Source of the DNA: Candidatus Rifleibacteriota bacterium
Lineage (GTDB): Bacteria; Muiribacteriota; Ozemobacteria; Ozemobacterales; Ozemobacteraceae
Direction of reading: 5' to 3'
DNA: 64,000 nt
NCBI GenBank assembly: GCA_015232575.1
Contig: JADFZL010000012.1
Coordinates: 124,001 to 188,000, forward strand
Below are positions 43,016-52,842 of the stretch, one piece after another. The number at the start of each line of letters is the position of its first letter. The first letter of the stretch is position 1. The position numbers were made by a program, and so were the translations under genes. Below the pieces are notes generated by a model. The model searched no databases. It was not told the DNA's origin and saw only the letters and a list, made by a program, of their open reading frames with translations.

Positions 43016-44788
43016 TTACTGCGGAGTTACTACTCGCAGATGCAGTTCCTGCAGTTGCTTGACTGTTACATCGCAGGGTGCGTTCATCAGAAGATCCTGG
43101 GCGTTCTGGTTCATCGGAAATGCTATTACTTCTCTGATATTCGGTTCGTTTGCCAGAAGCATTACAATGCGGTCTACGCCGGGTGCTATACCACCATGCG
43201 GAGGAGCACCGAACTTGAAGGCTCTTATCATTCCGCCGAATTTTTTGTCAACATCTTCCTGTGAATAGCCGGCAATTTCAAAAGCCTTGTACATAATATC
43301 AGGTCTATGATTTCTAATTGCTCCGGAGCTCAGTTCAACGCCGTTGCATACGATATCATACTGAAAGGCCTTTATTGTAAGCGGATCTTTTGTTTCAAGA
43401 CTTTCCATTTCGCCCTGCGGCATTGAGAATGGATTGTGTGAAAAAATAATCTGTCCGGTCTCTGGATCGCGTTCATACATGGGGAAATCGGTAATCCAGC
43501 AGAATTTATAAATATCACGCTGTATAAGCGAAAGCTGATCAGCGAGTTTCACTCTGACTTTGCCCATTACAGATGCTGCAATTGATTTCTGGTCAGCTGC
43601 AAACAGAAGGGTAAAGCCTGGTCCGGCTTTGACACGATCTTTCAAGGTATCTTTTTCAGCCTGGGAAAGGACTTTGGCGAGAGTTCCCTTTGTTTCACCG
43701 GATGCAGTAAAAATCAACGATGCAAGGCCTTTTGCACCAGATTCTTTTGCAAAAACTTCCAGTTCGTCAAAGTATTTGCGTGATTTGTCGGAAATGCCTT
43801 CAACTGCTAGCATTCGAACAACTCCGCCATTTTCAACTGTTCCGCGGAAAGCCTTGAATTCTGATGCTGCAAAAATGTCTGAAACATCTGATATCTGAAG
43901 ATCATATCTCAAATCAGGTTTATCTGTTCCGTAAAGCAACATCGCATCGTCAAATTTTATTCTCGGAAACGGAGTTTCGGTAACTTTCCATGTGGAAAAT
44001 TCTCTGAAAACGCCGGCAATAACACCCTCAACGGCGTTGAAAACGTCATCCTGAGTTACATAAGACATTTCAATGTCGAGTTGATAGAATTCACCAGGTG
44101 AGCGGTCGGCTCTGGCATCTTCATCGCGAAAGCAGGGTGCAATCTGAAAATAGCGATCAAAGCCTGACACCATAAGCAATTGTTTAAACTGCTGAGGAGC
44201 CTGCGGAAGTGCGTAAAATTTTCCCGGATAAAGTCTGCTTGGAACAAGATAATCGCGTGCACCTTCGGGTGAAGAGCTTGTCAAAATCGGAGTCTGAAAT
44301 TCGTTGAATCCGCTTTCTGTCATACGTCTCCGAAGACTTGAAATAACTTTCGATCTCAGAATTATGTTATCCTGAAGTTTTTTCCTGCGAAGATCGAGAA
44401 ATCTGTATGAAAGCCGGGTAGATTCGGGAACATTAGCTTCATCTGCAACCGGAAATGGAAGAATATCGGCTGAACTCTGAATTACAACTGTGTCGGCCTC
44501 AAGTTCAATCTCTCCGGTTGTCATTTTCCTGTTCACATTCTCATCTGGGCGCTTAATTACCTTTCCTGTAACAGTCACAACAGATTCAACTCGAATCTGC
44601 TCGACAATCTTATGTACAGGACTCTTCGGATCAACAACTACCTGAGTAATTCCTGACAGATCGCGAAGATCAAAAAACAGCAAACCGCCGTGATCTCTTT
44701 TTCTGTGAACCCATCCGGAAATCCGAACCTGTTTTCCCACATCGGAAATACACGGTTCCCCGCATTTATGCGTTCTGTAGAGGTGCAT
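43016..44788 (-). CDS. aspS: Aspartyl-tRNA synthetase
   Basis: 590 residues, the normal size for bacterial AspRS. It charges tRNA-Asp (and in some lineages also tRNA-Asn). An N-terminal OB-fold anticodon-binding domain (VRISGWVHRKRDHGGLLFFDLRD) is followed by the class II core: motif 1 near ILRSKVISSLRRRM, motif 2 APCFRDEDARADR, and motif 3 GGIAPGVDRIVMLL. The bacterial insertion domain lies between motifs 2 and 3. An aaggaa site precedes the ATG. It stands alone with its own terminator. Confidence 0.97.
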   Translation of the reverse strand: MHLYRTHKCGEPCISDVGKQVRISGWVHRKRDHGGLLFFDLRDLSGITQVVVDPKSPVHKIVEQIRVESVVTVTGKVIKRPDENVNRKMTTGEIELEADTVVIQSSADILPFPVADEANVPESTRLSYRFLDLRRKKLQDNIILRSKVISSLRRRMTESGFNEFQTPILTSSSPEGARDYLVPSRLYPGKFYALPQAPQQFKQLLMVSGFDRYFQIAPCFRDEDARADRSPGEFYQLDIEMSYVTQDDVFNAVEGVIAGVFREFSTWKVTETPFPRIKFDDAMLLYGTDKPDLRYDLQISDVSDIFAASEFKAFRGTVENGGVVRMLAVEGISDKSRKYFDELEVFAKESGAKGLASLIFTASGETKGTLAKVLSQAEKDTLKDRVKAGPGFTLLFAADQKSIAASVMGKVRVKLADQLSLIQRDIYKFCWITDFPMYERDPETGQIIFSHNPFSMPQGEMESLETKDPLTIKAFQYDIVCNGVELSSGAIRNHRPDIMYKAFEIAGYSQEDVDKKFGGMIRAFKFGAPPHGGIAPGVDRIVMLLANEPNIREVIAFPMNQNAQDLLMNAPCDVTVKQLQELHLRVVTPQ

Positions 44789-44903
44789 ACAATTTTTCCT
44801 TTTCGCAATGTTTACATGACTACAAATTCAAAAAAAATGAATGCCGTAGTTTATATCAGAAAAGTTTTTTCTGCAAGATCAAAAGTTATAAATCAACATC
44901 TAC

Positions 44904-46331
44904 TTAATCCATACTTTCTGGAAGTGTGAAATAGAAGGTTGCCCCTTTGCCAATCGCCCCTTCTGCCCATATTTTTCCACCATGTCTTTCAAATATTCTA
45001 TTCACAGTAGCAAGGCCAATTCCAGTGCCCTCAAACTCCCTTGGGGAATGCAAGCGCTGAAATGCTCCAAAAAGTTTATTCGAATAAGCCATGTCGAAAC
45101 CAGCCCCGTTATCTTTTATGAAAAAGATCTTTTTATTATCAACGCAGTTAATTCCAAATTCAATTTTTGCAATTTCCACTTTGCTGGAATATTTCCAGGA
45201 ATTTCCAATAAGATTTTCAAGGGCAACTTTCAGCAATTGAGGATCTGCCTTCACTTTAGCGTTGGCGACAAAAGAGAACTCCACTTTCCGATCAGGATAA
45301 ATCCAGCGCAATCCTGAATCTATTTCCTTAATCATCGCGGAAATATTTACTTCTTCTGATTTTACCTGAGTGCGTTCTATACGCGAAAGAGAGAGCAAAG
45401 CTTCGATAAGGGAATTCATCCTGCCACAACCTGCGATTATTCGATTAAAATTTTCTCTGAGTTCAGGCTCAAGTTTATCCTGAAAATCTTCCAGTATTAC
45501 ATTGGTATAGCCTTCAATAGCCCTCAAAGGGGCTCTTAAATCGTGAGAAACAGAATAGCTGAAGGTTTCAGCAAGTTCTTTGGCATGTTTGATTTCATCT
45601 TCAGTTTTTTTGCGAATTGCAATCTCTTTCTGAATCTGATCAAGCATTTCAAAAAAACAGTTTTTCAGAAGGGAAATTTCATCATCAGTATTTTCTATTT
45701 CAGCTCTGATAGAATAATCTTTTGATGTGGAAATATCGCTAGCAGCTCTTGCGAGAACAATAATCGGTTGAATGAGTTTCTTCAACATTAACGACGAAAG
45801 AAAATGGAGAACTACAGAGGAAATAAAAAGGCACAAAATACAGACCAGAATATACTGCCGCAAAATATTCCAGATCGGGTCCAATGAAGAAACGATATAA
45901 AGAGTGCCAAGAGTTTTTCCTTCAAAAGAAACTTTATTTTTAAGTGATATGTGGTTTGGATGAAAAATATTATCAGACAAAGCAATACTTCGAAGTTTCA
46001 CTGCTTCTGAAGCGCCTTGTTCGGAGACATAGTCTGCAAAAGTTTCTCCTGAAACAAGCTTAAGACTTGCAAGGGCTATTTCCGAATCAGCTTTCATGCT
46101 CTTGAGAATTTTTAAGGCCGATGCAGCATCGTCAAAAGCCACCGCCGCAGAAAGATTATCAGCAATAATCTCTCCAATACTAACTTTTTCCTCGTAAGTC
46201 TGCGCTCTCATGGAAAAAAAAGCAAATATAAGAAAAGCCAGACAGCATACGGATATTCCAGATACCGTTGTAATCCAGATCAAAAACTTGAACTTACCTG
46301 CAAATGTAAGCTTCAAAGCCATAACCTTCAA
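44904..46331 (-). CDS. Membrane sensor histidine kinase
   Basis: 475 residues. TM1 near 14-37, a small periplasmic domain of about 110 residues resembling a CHASE8-type sensor (IADNLSAAVAFDDAASALKIL), TM2 near 155-175 (YILVCILCLFISSVVLHFL), a HAMP linker, HisKA with His near 262 (SYSVSHDLRAPLRA), and an ATPase domain with NLIGNSWKYSS and GTGIGLATVNRI. There is no receiver or cognate regulator gene nearby, so it is an orphan kinase. Its catalytic end is closely similar to that of the receiver-kinase at 2228-3319, so they belong to one paralogous group. Confidence 0.9.
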   Translation of the reverse strand: MKVMALKLTFAGKFKFLIWITTVSGISVCCLAFLIFAFFSMRAQTYEEKVSIGEIIADNLSAAVAFDDAASALKILKSMKADSEIALASLKLVSGETFADYVSEQGASEAVKLRSIALSDNIFHPNHISLKNKVSFEGKTLGTLYIVSSLDPIWNILRQYILVCILCLFISSVVLHFLSSLMLKKLIQPIIVLARAASDISTSKDYSIRAEIENTDDEISLLKNCFFEMLDQIQKEIAIRKKTEDEIKHAKELAETFSYSVSHDLRAPLRAIEGYTNVILEDFQDKLEPELRENFNRIIAGCGRMNSLIEALLSLSRIERTQVKSEEVNISAMIKEIDSGLRWIYPDRKVEFSFVANAKVKADPQLLKVALENLIGNSWKYSSKVEIAKIEFGINCVDNKKIFFIKDNGAGFDMAYSNKLFGAFQRLHSPREFEGTGIGLATVNRIFERHGGKIWAEGAIGKGATFYFTLPESMD

Positions 46332-46746
46332 TACACCTTACCAGAAAGGAACAGAATTCTGACCACTATTTTCCCCCGAAGTAAATAATAATTAAGAAGC
46401 AAAGAGAATATTAATCAAGTTTACAACAACAGAAAGCAAAGAAAATCTAACATACTTTCTAAGAATTGTCTACCAGAGATAGACCTTCAAAAATAATACA
46501 AAAATTGTCTATCAACGCTCGACGCTTACTAAAGATTTTTTTACTTTTCAAAACACTCGAATATATCACTTTTCTGATTAAATCGCTTTTATTCTGATAA
46601 CATTTGTTTTATTGTAGTTTTTACACTTTTTTACTGTTTTTAATATCTTATTTAAGTTAATATCATCACTTAGATGTGCGCGTTTTATCAAAAACCAATT
46701 GGTTCTACTGTTATAAATTCTACCCTGAAAACTACGGAAAAAAAAT
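46332..46746. other. AT-rich intergenic region upstream of the sensor kinase
   Basis: About 415 bases, very AT-rich, holding the promoter region of the kinase at 44904-46331. No coding frame and no repeat that I recognise. Confidence 0.4.
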
Positions 46747-46783
46747 GACTCCCTGATGATTAGAGAAACTTCAACAGGGAGTC
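46747..46783 (-). terminator. Rho-independent terminator after glnN
   Basis: gactccctg (46747-46755) and cagggagtc (46775-46783), followed on the minus strand by a T run (46739-46745). It lies 75 bases after the glnN stop. Confidence 0.8.
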
Positions 46784-46857
46784 GTTAAACTGTAAATTAT
46801 CTAAATTCAGTTGTTTCCACGGCAGAAAACTATTGAATTTTAACAGCGATCACATTG

Positions 46858-48957
46858 TCAAATGGCAGTAATTAACTCCTGATACTTAGCCATTGGCCAC
46901 AGGTCAGCAGAAAGAACCTTTTCTGCTTGATCAACAACGTTTCGCAAAGCAGAGAGGGCTTTCTCGCCTTCTTCACCCAGATATAAAGCGTGTTCCAGAG
47001 AGCTTTTCACATTGTGACCGTTGTTTAATATTTTTTCAAGATCAGCAGATCTCTCGTGAATTTCAGAATACAGCGATTCAAAGCAGCGAAGATCGGCCTC
47101 AAGAAGCTTCGAATCTAAGCCACATTCCTTAAGTTTTCGCAAAGCGTTTCCGGTCATTATAATCTGCTTTGACACAGCCGGCAGTATTTGTGTGCGCGCA
47201 ACATTTACTCCAACGCGATATTCTATTTCCTTTGTTTTAGTATATGTTTCAAGCTTTATTTCAACTTTGGCTCTGAGTTCTCGTTCAGACAATATTCCGT
47301 GAGATTCAAACAACTTTACTGCATCTTTTTTCAGATACGCTTCAACCGCAGACGGGGTATTTCTTGAGTTAGGAAGCCCGCGTTTTTTTGCTTCAGCATG
47401 CCATTCTTCGGAATAGTTGTTGCCTTCAAATCGAACTCTCTTCGTTTCCTTGATAACATCTCTCAGAACAACGTGAGCTCGCTCACGAATCTCACCTTTT
47501 TCTTCAGAGATGCGTTTTTCGAGAACTTCATATCCGTATGTCACAAGCAAATTCATCGTCATAACAGCTTCCGAGGGATTCTGCGACGAACCGACAGCCC
47601 TGAATTCGAACTTATTTCCCGTGAATGCAATCGGAGAAGTTCTGTTGCGGTCGGAATAGTCTTTTGCAATTTTTGGAAGATTTTTCACACCCATACTGAT
47701 ATTTGCCATTGACTGCTCGGTCCAGCTGGAAACTCCTTCTATCTCATCCAGAAGCTTAGTAAGATATTCACCGAAATACACCGACATTATCGCCGGAGGC
47801 GCTTCATTTGCTCCAAGACGATGATCATTTCCGGCGTCAGCCACCGCTGCCCGCAACAGTGCGCCATATTTATCAACACCAAGAAGAAGAGCACCAAGCG
47901 TCAGCAGAAAGTTAATGTTTTTCATCGGCGAAGCTGATGGTTCAAGATAATTCGAGCCGCTGTTATCGCCAAGTGAATAGTTAACGTGTTTTCCAGAGCC
48001 ATTTACGCCTGCGAACGGTTTTTCCTGAAGAAGAACAACCATGTCGTGCTTCGTCGCAACTTTTTTCATTATGTCCATCATCTGAAGATTATGGTCTACT
48101 GCCAGATTTGCTTCTTCGTAGATAGGCGCAACTTCAAACTGATTCGGAGACACTTCATTGTGTCGAGTTTTCGCGGGAATGCCCCTTCTATGAAGCTCAA
48201 GATCAAGGTCTTCCATATAGCAGAGAACCTTATGATGAATTGATCCAAAATAATGATCTTCCATCTGCTGACCTTTTTCCGGAGAAGCTCCAAAAATCGT
48301 TCTTCCACAGATTCTCAAATCAGGTCGGGTATCATACAGTTTTTTGGAAACAATAAAATATTCCTGTTCTGGTCCGGCGAAGACAATCATTTTCTTCGCA
48401 GCTCTGTTTCCAAGAAGCCTCTGAAGCTTAATGCCAGCCTTATTCAAGGCACGCATTGATCTCAACAGCGGAGTCTTTATATCAAGAACCTCGCCAGTCC
48501 ATGAAAGGAACACAGATGGAATGACAAGAGTTCTGGTTCGGGCAGCTTCAATCAAAAACGCAGGAGACGTTGGATCCCACGCTGTATAGCCACGCGCCTC
48601 AAATGTCGATCTTATTCCACCAGACGGAAACGATGAAGCATCAGGCTCAGACTGAATAAGTTGTTTTGCTGAAAAACGCTCTATCACCTGTCCATCATCA
48701 GTGAAAGAAATAAACGCATCATGCTTTTCCGCAGATCCACCGCGCTGTGGCTGAAACCAGTGAGTAAAATGCGTAGCGCCATTCAAAATAGCCCACTCTT
48801 TCATCGCATGTGCAACTTCAGCTGCAATTGTCTCGTCAAGAGATTTTCCAATCTGAATTGTCGAAATAAGTTTTTCGTATACTTCGCTGTTAAGCTTTTC
48901 GCGCATAACGTTCTTATTGAAAGTCAGTTCCCCGAAGATCTTTGATGCTACCTGCAT
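46858..48957 (-). CDS. glnN: Glutamine synthetase type III
   Basis: 699 residues, the length of GSIII (GlnN), a hexamer-pair enzyme making glutamine from glutamate, ammonia and ATP. Landmarks: THWFQPQRGGSAEKHDAF, FPSGGIRSTFEARGYTAWD, the metal-binding AGPEQEYFIV, TRHNEVSPNQFEVAPIYE, and GSGKHVNYSLGDN. The C-terminal helical extension of GSIII is present. A strong aaggagg site precedes the ATG. Behind this site lies a degraded family A element (48976-49026). A second, type-I-like glutamine synthetase is encoded 6 kb away. GSIII has no adenylylation site. Confidence 0.96.
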   Translation of the reverse strand: MQVASKIFGELTFNKNVMREKLNSEVYEKLISTIQIGKSLDETIAAEVAHAMKEWAILNGATHFTHWFQPQRGGSAEKHDAFISFTDDGQVIERFSAKQLIQSEPDASSFPSGGIRSTFEARGYTAWDPTSPAFLIEAARTRTLVIPSVFLSWTGEVLDIKTPLLRSMRALNKAGIKLQRLLGNRAAKKMIVFAGPEQEYFIVSKKLYDTRPDLRICGRTIFGASPEKGQQMEDHYFGSIHHKVLCYMEDLDLELHRRGIPAKTRHNEVSPNQFEVAPIYEEANLAVDHNLQMMDIMKKVATKHDMVVLLQEKPFAGVNGSGKHVNYSLGDNSGSNYLEPSASPMKNINFLLTLGALLLGVDKYGALLRAAVADAGNDHRLGANEAPPAIMSVYFGEYLTKLLDEIEGVSSWTEQSMANISMGVKNLPKIAKDYSDRNRTSPIAFTGNKFEFRAVGSSQNPSEAVMTMNLLVTYGYEVLEKRISEEKGEIRERAHVVLRDVIKETKRVRFEGNNYSEEWHAEAKKRGLPNSRNTPSAVEAYLKKDAVKLFESHGILSERELRAKVEIKLETYTKTKEIEYRVGVNVARTQILPAVSKQIIMTGNALRKLKECGLDSKLLEADLRCFESLYSEIHERSADLEKILNNGHNVKSSLEHALYLGEEGEKALSALRNVVDQAEKVLSADLWPMAKYQELITAI

Positions 48958-48975
48958 ACATCCTCCTTGTTAATA

Positions 48976-49026
48976 AGGGGAAACACTGTCTCCCCTGAAA
49001 ACAGTCGAACAATTTCGACCGTTGAA
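48976..49026. repeat. Degraded family A element upstream of glnN
   Basis: aaggggaaacactgtctcccc forms a weak version of the first palindrome, and cagtcgaacaatttcgaccg a version of the second; the third is missing. It begins about 18 bases before the glnN start. Confidence 0.5.
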
Positions 49027-49585
49027 CATGTATTCAAAATTCCGAGATACCATATAACTAAAAACATGAAAATGCAATACAACCACAAAACAATTATATT
49101 CGCTCAACCTAACAGTGTCAATTCATTTTCTATAAATTTCTGCAAATCAATCATTTTTTGATCTATAATTTTATATTTTTCGTCATTTTGCAAGACAAAT
49201 ATGATATATTTTCTGCAATCAGATACACTATCTACTTTCAAAGCCAGAATGTTTCCTTTTATTCTCACGATTTATTGAAAAAACGCGAAAAATATAATTC
49301 TTGAAAAATGAACTGCTGCATATTACAATTTAAGTCCAAATAGTGTGAATTTTTGCACAAAAATCAGATTTTATTATGTAAACCACGATGAGAAATTTGG
49401 GCGCTGTCATCTCGAACGAATGTGAGAGATCTCATACATGGTTTATGATTGCTTTGTTATGGTTCGCTGCACTTAAGCAATTCGAAACGATAGAAGATAA
49501 AAGGCAATTTTGATAATTCCAGAGAAAATCGGAAAAAATTTTAGCAATAGAGCAACAAAAATCAATCAGAGTGTGAGGATAGCAA
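49027..49585. other. Intergenic region with a half family B repeat
   Basis: 560 bases without a gene between divergent glnN and the methyltransferase. At 49399-49440 there is a half copy of family B (ctgtcatctcgaacgaatgt then gagagatctcat) that lacks the matching second half, so no hairpin can form. The rest is AT-rich and presumably holds both promoters. Confidence 0.45.
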
Positions 49586-50278
49586 ATGAAGATTTCGGGA
49601 AATTCTGATTTTGTGGTGATTTCTACCAGAGAGGGTTACGACATCTGGTCGGAAATTTATGACAGTGAAGACAATCCGCTGATTGCATCCGAAAAAGACA
49701 AGATGCCTGCTTTAATCGGCGATGTGAAGGGAAAAAGGATTCTGGATGTTGGCTGCGGAACTGGGCGCCACTCGATTTTGCTTGCATCTATGGGCGCGCA
49801 GGTTACCGGAATTGATTTTTCCGAAAAGATGCTTCAGAAAGCCAGAGAAAAAATCAATTCAGAAAGAGTGGAATTCCGGCATACTGATTTCAGCAGAGGA
49901 ATTCCATTTCCGGATGAAACTTTTGACATGGTGGTTTCATGCCTTGTATTCGACCACATACATGACGTCGGTACACTCATGAAAAATATGGCACGGGTAT
50001 GTACGCCTTCGGGGAAAATAGTAATATCAGTAATGCATCCCGCAATGTCTCTGAAAGGCATTCAGGCACGTTTCGTCCATCCCACTTCGGGAAAGCAGAT
50101 CCGTCCTGAAAGCGCAGAGAACACTATTTCAGATTATGTGATGTCAGCTGTTGATGCCAATCTGACAATTGAATTCATTAAAGAATATAAAGTAGACGAA
50201 GCTCTATGCGCAATTTCACCGCGTGCCCAGAAGTATCTCGGGTGGCCGCTTTTATTACTAATGAAACTTGCCAGATGA
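49586..50278 (+). CDS. SAM-dependent class I methyltransferase
   Basis: 230 residues with the Rossmann methyltransferase core: motif I ILDVGCGTGRHSILLASMG, motif II VTGIDFSEKML, then MVVSCLVFDHIHDV and the post-core NMARVCTPSGKIVISVMHP. It resembles UbiE/Methyltransf_11 small-molecule methylases. A gagg site precedes the ATG. It stands alone. Substrate unknown. Confidence 0.87.
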   Translation: MKISGNSDFVVISTREGYDIWSEIYDSEDNPLIASEKDKMPALIGDVKGKRILDVGCGTGRHSILLASMGAQVTGIDFSEKMLQKAREKINSERVEFRHTDFSRGIPFPDETFDMVVSCLVFDHIHDVGTLMKNMARVCTPSGKIVISVMHPAMSLKGIQARFVHPTSGKQIRPESAENTISDYVMSAVDANLTIEFIKEYKVDEALCAISPRAQKYLGWPLLLLMKLAR

Positions 50279-50464
50279 AAAACTTCACCTGAATCTCAAG
50301 CTTGTCTCAGATTCCCAAAGACCTGTATAAAGATATACCTTTGAGCTGCTCAATAAAAGATGAGACAAGAGACATGACCCCAAACACTTCAGATGATTTT
50401 ATTTTTTGTCTCAGTAGCTGATTAACTGAATAGACAAAACTTAAATAATGCGACAATGATGACC

Positions 50465-50541
50465 CTTACCCGCGGCGGCTCCGGGTAGGAGGAACAAAAG
50501 GATTGTCCACTTTATATAGATTTGCCATACTAAGATGTCCT
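50465..50541 (+). promoter_or_regulatory. GC-rich hairpin and weak promoter before the zinc-binding protein gene
   Basis: tacccg...cgggta around 50466-50488 forms a hairpin in a GC-rich island. Further on, ttgtcc (50513-50518) and catact (50536-50541) with a 17-bp spacer make a weak sigma-70-like promoter. Confidence 0.35.
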
Positions 50542-50571
50542 TTCACTCTTGAACAATAGGAAGTAATGTTT

Positions 50572-50973
50572 ATGTTAGACTGGTTATATAGCAGAAAGAA
50601 ATGTCCAAATCATCCCGAAAACGATGCGGGAATTTATTGCAGAATTTGTCATAATTCATTTTGCAGCGATTGTCTGAAACAGGTTGGTGATTATATGGTC
50701 TGCCAATCAGATTCATGCAGACAACAATCAGCTTTACAAATAAGCAACGAAAAAGAGAGCAAAAGCTTTAATCCAAAGAAAAGCCGAAAAAGAAGCAAAA
50801 AGCACTATAACGAAGAATCAGACACACGTCCGGCTGAAGAATTTCTTTTTGATACCGCTCATGCTGCAATTACTCTTGGTCCGTCTGGATGTCTTCTTTC
50901 TCCACTTTTTGCTCTGTTCCGTTGGCTATTTGTGTATTTTATTGACTCATTTCGCAAAAAGAATAAAGAATAA
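50572..50973 (+). CDS. Small B-box-like zinc-binding membrane-associated protein
   Basis: 133 residues from the second ATG (50572), eight bases from aggaag; the first ATG at 50566 is too close to it. Residues about 8-50 contain a Cys/His pattern (C-x2-H, then C-x2-C-x5-C-x2-C, then C-x5-C) like the B-box or RING-like zinc knuckle seen in bacterial proteins: CPNHPENDAGIYCRIC, FCSDCLKQ, CQSDSC. A basic segment (PKKSRKRSKKH) follows. The C-terminal 35 residues are hydrophobic (LLSPLFALFRWLFVYFIDSF) and likely a membrane anchor. Function unknown. Confidence 0.7.
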   Translation: MLDWLYSRKKCPNHPENDAGIYCRICHNSFCSDCLKQVGDYMVCQSDSCRQQSALQISNEKESKSFNPKKSRKRSKKHYNEESDTRPAEEFLFDTAHAAITLGPSGCLLSPLFALFRWLFVYFIDSFRKKNKE

Positions 50974-51094
50974 ATGTAACTGCTCATTAATTTGGGGCAA
51001 ACCGAAGATGCGGCCGCCGATTCTACTATTTCTTTACACTATTTATTGAGTGGATACAAAAAAAGTTTTAATATTATAACGTTCCGAAGTTGAA

Positions 51095-52579
51095 CTACAG
51101 TTCTGAGAATTTCAGAGAATATGGAAGGCCTGGTACGCCGGCGTATTTTGCGTGATCGACATTTTCCGGAGCAATTGCCTGAATTATTAGCAAAATGTCT
51201 TTGAGATCCTTTTCACGGGCGATTTCAAAAACAGAATTAATATGAACCTTGTCACCAGGGTCCTGGTACAAAGGAACAAAATAGTGCTTGTTATTTGCTG
51301 AATCAGCGTATTTCAGGAAAACCATCACGAAGTATGAATTATCTGTAACAATTTTCAGAGAGCGTTTATATCCTGAGAACTCAATCTTGATGCGGTCTTT
51401 AATTACCTCGGGCGAAATCCTGACAGCATTTCCAGCCCAGACATTAACCGAATTTTTGTATTCAGAAGGAACTACATCAATAACCTTTGTAATTTCATGT
51501 CTGAAATTCGAAAGATCAGGTCCGTAAAAGAATTTCCCATTATCAAAATCTGGTGTATTCAGATAATTCGTGGCACAGAATTCGCTGAAAACTTCAGAAA
51601 AACTTTTTCCGGTCATCTTGAGCGCCTCTTCATATCCATTGATATCGTGATGTTTCGATGAAATAATGGTGTTAAAGAATTTTCGGCGCATTTCCGGAGT
51701 TTTCAGGCATTTTCGATCAATAAAAAGGTTCCAGAGGAACGATTGTCCGTAGTTTGCGTAAGGATCATAGTTTGGCCAGTAATTCAGACTTCTGTCTGGT
51801 TTTTTCTGGTAATCTGCAACGTGCTCAGGTATTCCATAACCGCAGAACCAGGCTGCAATCTGCGAACATCCTTCGTTCACCCAAGATGTTTCCTCTGAAT
51901 CATAAGAAAAATGTATCAGATGCTGAAATTCATGAGCCAGAACGCTGAGATAGTCTTCCCTGCTGATATCTGATGGCCAGAGATCAAGATGAAGCATTTC
52001 TTTTTCATTTGAATGAACTTTTGAAAAAGACTGAAATTCGCTTTGTTTCATCATGTCTCCAGAAAAGAAGTAACCGGCGTAGTAGCCGTCCCCACTTTTC
52101 TGAAAGCCATCTTTGATATCATACATGAGAAGAAATACCTTATCTTCGCCGTCAATTCCGGGCTTTGCTTCATTGCCGAAAATATCTGTCATGCGAGCAT
52201 AAATGTTACTGTCGAAAGCATCTGCAATCTTTCTGGCTGTTTCGGAAGCGACTTCCCTGCCCTCTTCGATATACACCAGGCAATATTTTCCATCAACTGC
52301 TAATTTTGCGTCAATCTGATAATACTTTCCATCTCTGAAATCCTTTGTCCAGAACTTTTCAGACTGACCAACGGTTCTTCTGACAGTTCTTCTTTCAGAA
52401 GACAATTCAAACTGTGACATTGATATTTTCGGAATTCTGCTTTTGCCCCTGTCAGGGCGCAATTCACGCAAGTCTTCGGAAATAATGTGCGTGGCATCTG
52501 TCAATGAAGACGAAGAAGCTGCTGAAACTTGAAAAGAAGCGACAGCCAAAAAAGCCAATATCAACAGTATTTTTTTCAC
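51095..52579 (-). CDS. Secreted zinc metallopeptidase with HExxH motif
   Basis: 494 residues with a GTG start at a good distance from aggag and a clean signal peptide (MKKILLILAFLAVASFQVSA). The catalytic motif is AHEFQHLIHF, followed by a Glu in WVNEGCSQIAAWF, which fits the hyicolysin (M30)-like or M6-like gluzincin families. An N-terminal propeptide-like part (residues 25-110) precedes it, and a beta-rich C-terminal domain of about 140 residues follows. It would be exported or surface-attached. The exact family is uncertain. Confidence 0.78.
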   Translation of the reverse strand: MKKILLILAFLAVASFQVSAASSSSLTDATHIISEDLRELRPDRGKSRIPKISMSQFELSSERRTVRRTVGQSEKFWTKDFRDGKYYQIDAKLAVDGKYCLVYIEEGREVASETARKIADAFDSNIYARMTDIFGNEAKPGIDGEDKVFLLMYDIKDGFQKSGDGYYAGYFFSGDMMKQSEFQSFSKVHSNEKEMLHLDLWPSDISREDYLSVLAHEFQHLIHFSYDSEETSWVNEGCSQIAAWFCGYGIPEHVADYQKKPDRSLNYWPNYDPYANYGQSFLWNLFIDRKCLKTPEMRRKFFNTIISSKHHDINGYEEALKMTGKSFSEVFSEFCATNYLNTPDFDNGKFFYGPDLSNFRHEITKVIDVVPSEYKNSVNVWAGNAVRISPEVIKDRIKIEFSGYKRSLKIVTDNSYFVMVFLKYADSANNKHYFVPLYQDPGDKVHINSVFEIAREKDLKDILLIIQAIAPENVDHAKYAGVPGLPYSLKFSEL

Positions 52580-52621
52580 ACATTCTCTCCTGATAACTTA
52601 CTACGCAACATCATAACCAAA

Positions 52622-52722
52622 GGGGCGAACTTGCGTTAAATTTGTGGTGGACTGTCATCTCGAACGAATGTGAGAGATCTCATAAATCCGAGATTTCTCC
52701 CATCGGTCGAAATGACATAGCT
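52622..52722. repeat. Family B palindromic repeat with one outer arm
   Basis: ggggcgaacttgcgttaaat outer arm, then gtcatctcgaacgaatgtga, and ggtcgaaatgacatag at the other end. It lies directly upstream of the metallopeptidase gene. Confidence 0.7.
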
Positions 52723-52793
52723 TGTACTTTTTCGTGGCACAGACGTAATATCCACGAATCTTCTCTAACAGGCGACATTATCTTCATAATAAA

Positions 52794-52823
52794 ATTCCGT
52801 GCCATTCCGTGTTTTCCGTGGTT
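52794..52823. repeat. Short ttccgtg repeat (family C)
   Basis: ttccgtgccattccgtgttt then tccgtggtt, the same family as 2144-2184 and 17944-17973. It lies 20 bases after the typA stop. Confidence 0.55.
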
Positions 52824-52842
52824 CCAATCAGCCTTCAGCTTT

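Noticed and set aside
48958..49585. Glutamine riboswitch before glnN
   Set aside because: The leader does not show the conserved core I know for that class; only a degraded repeat and AT-rich DNA are visible.
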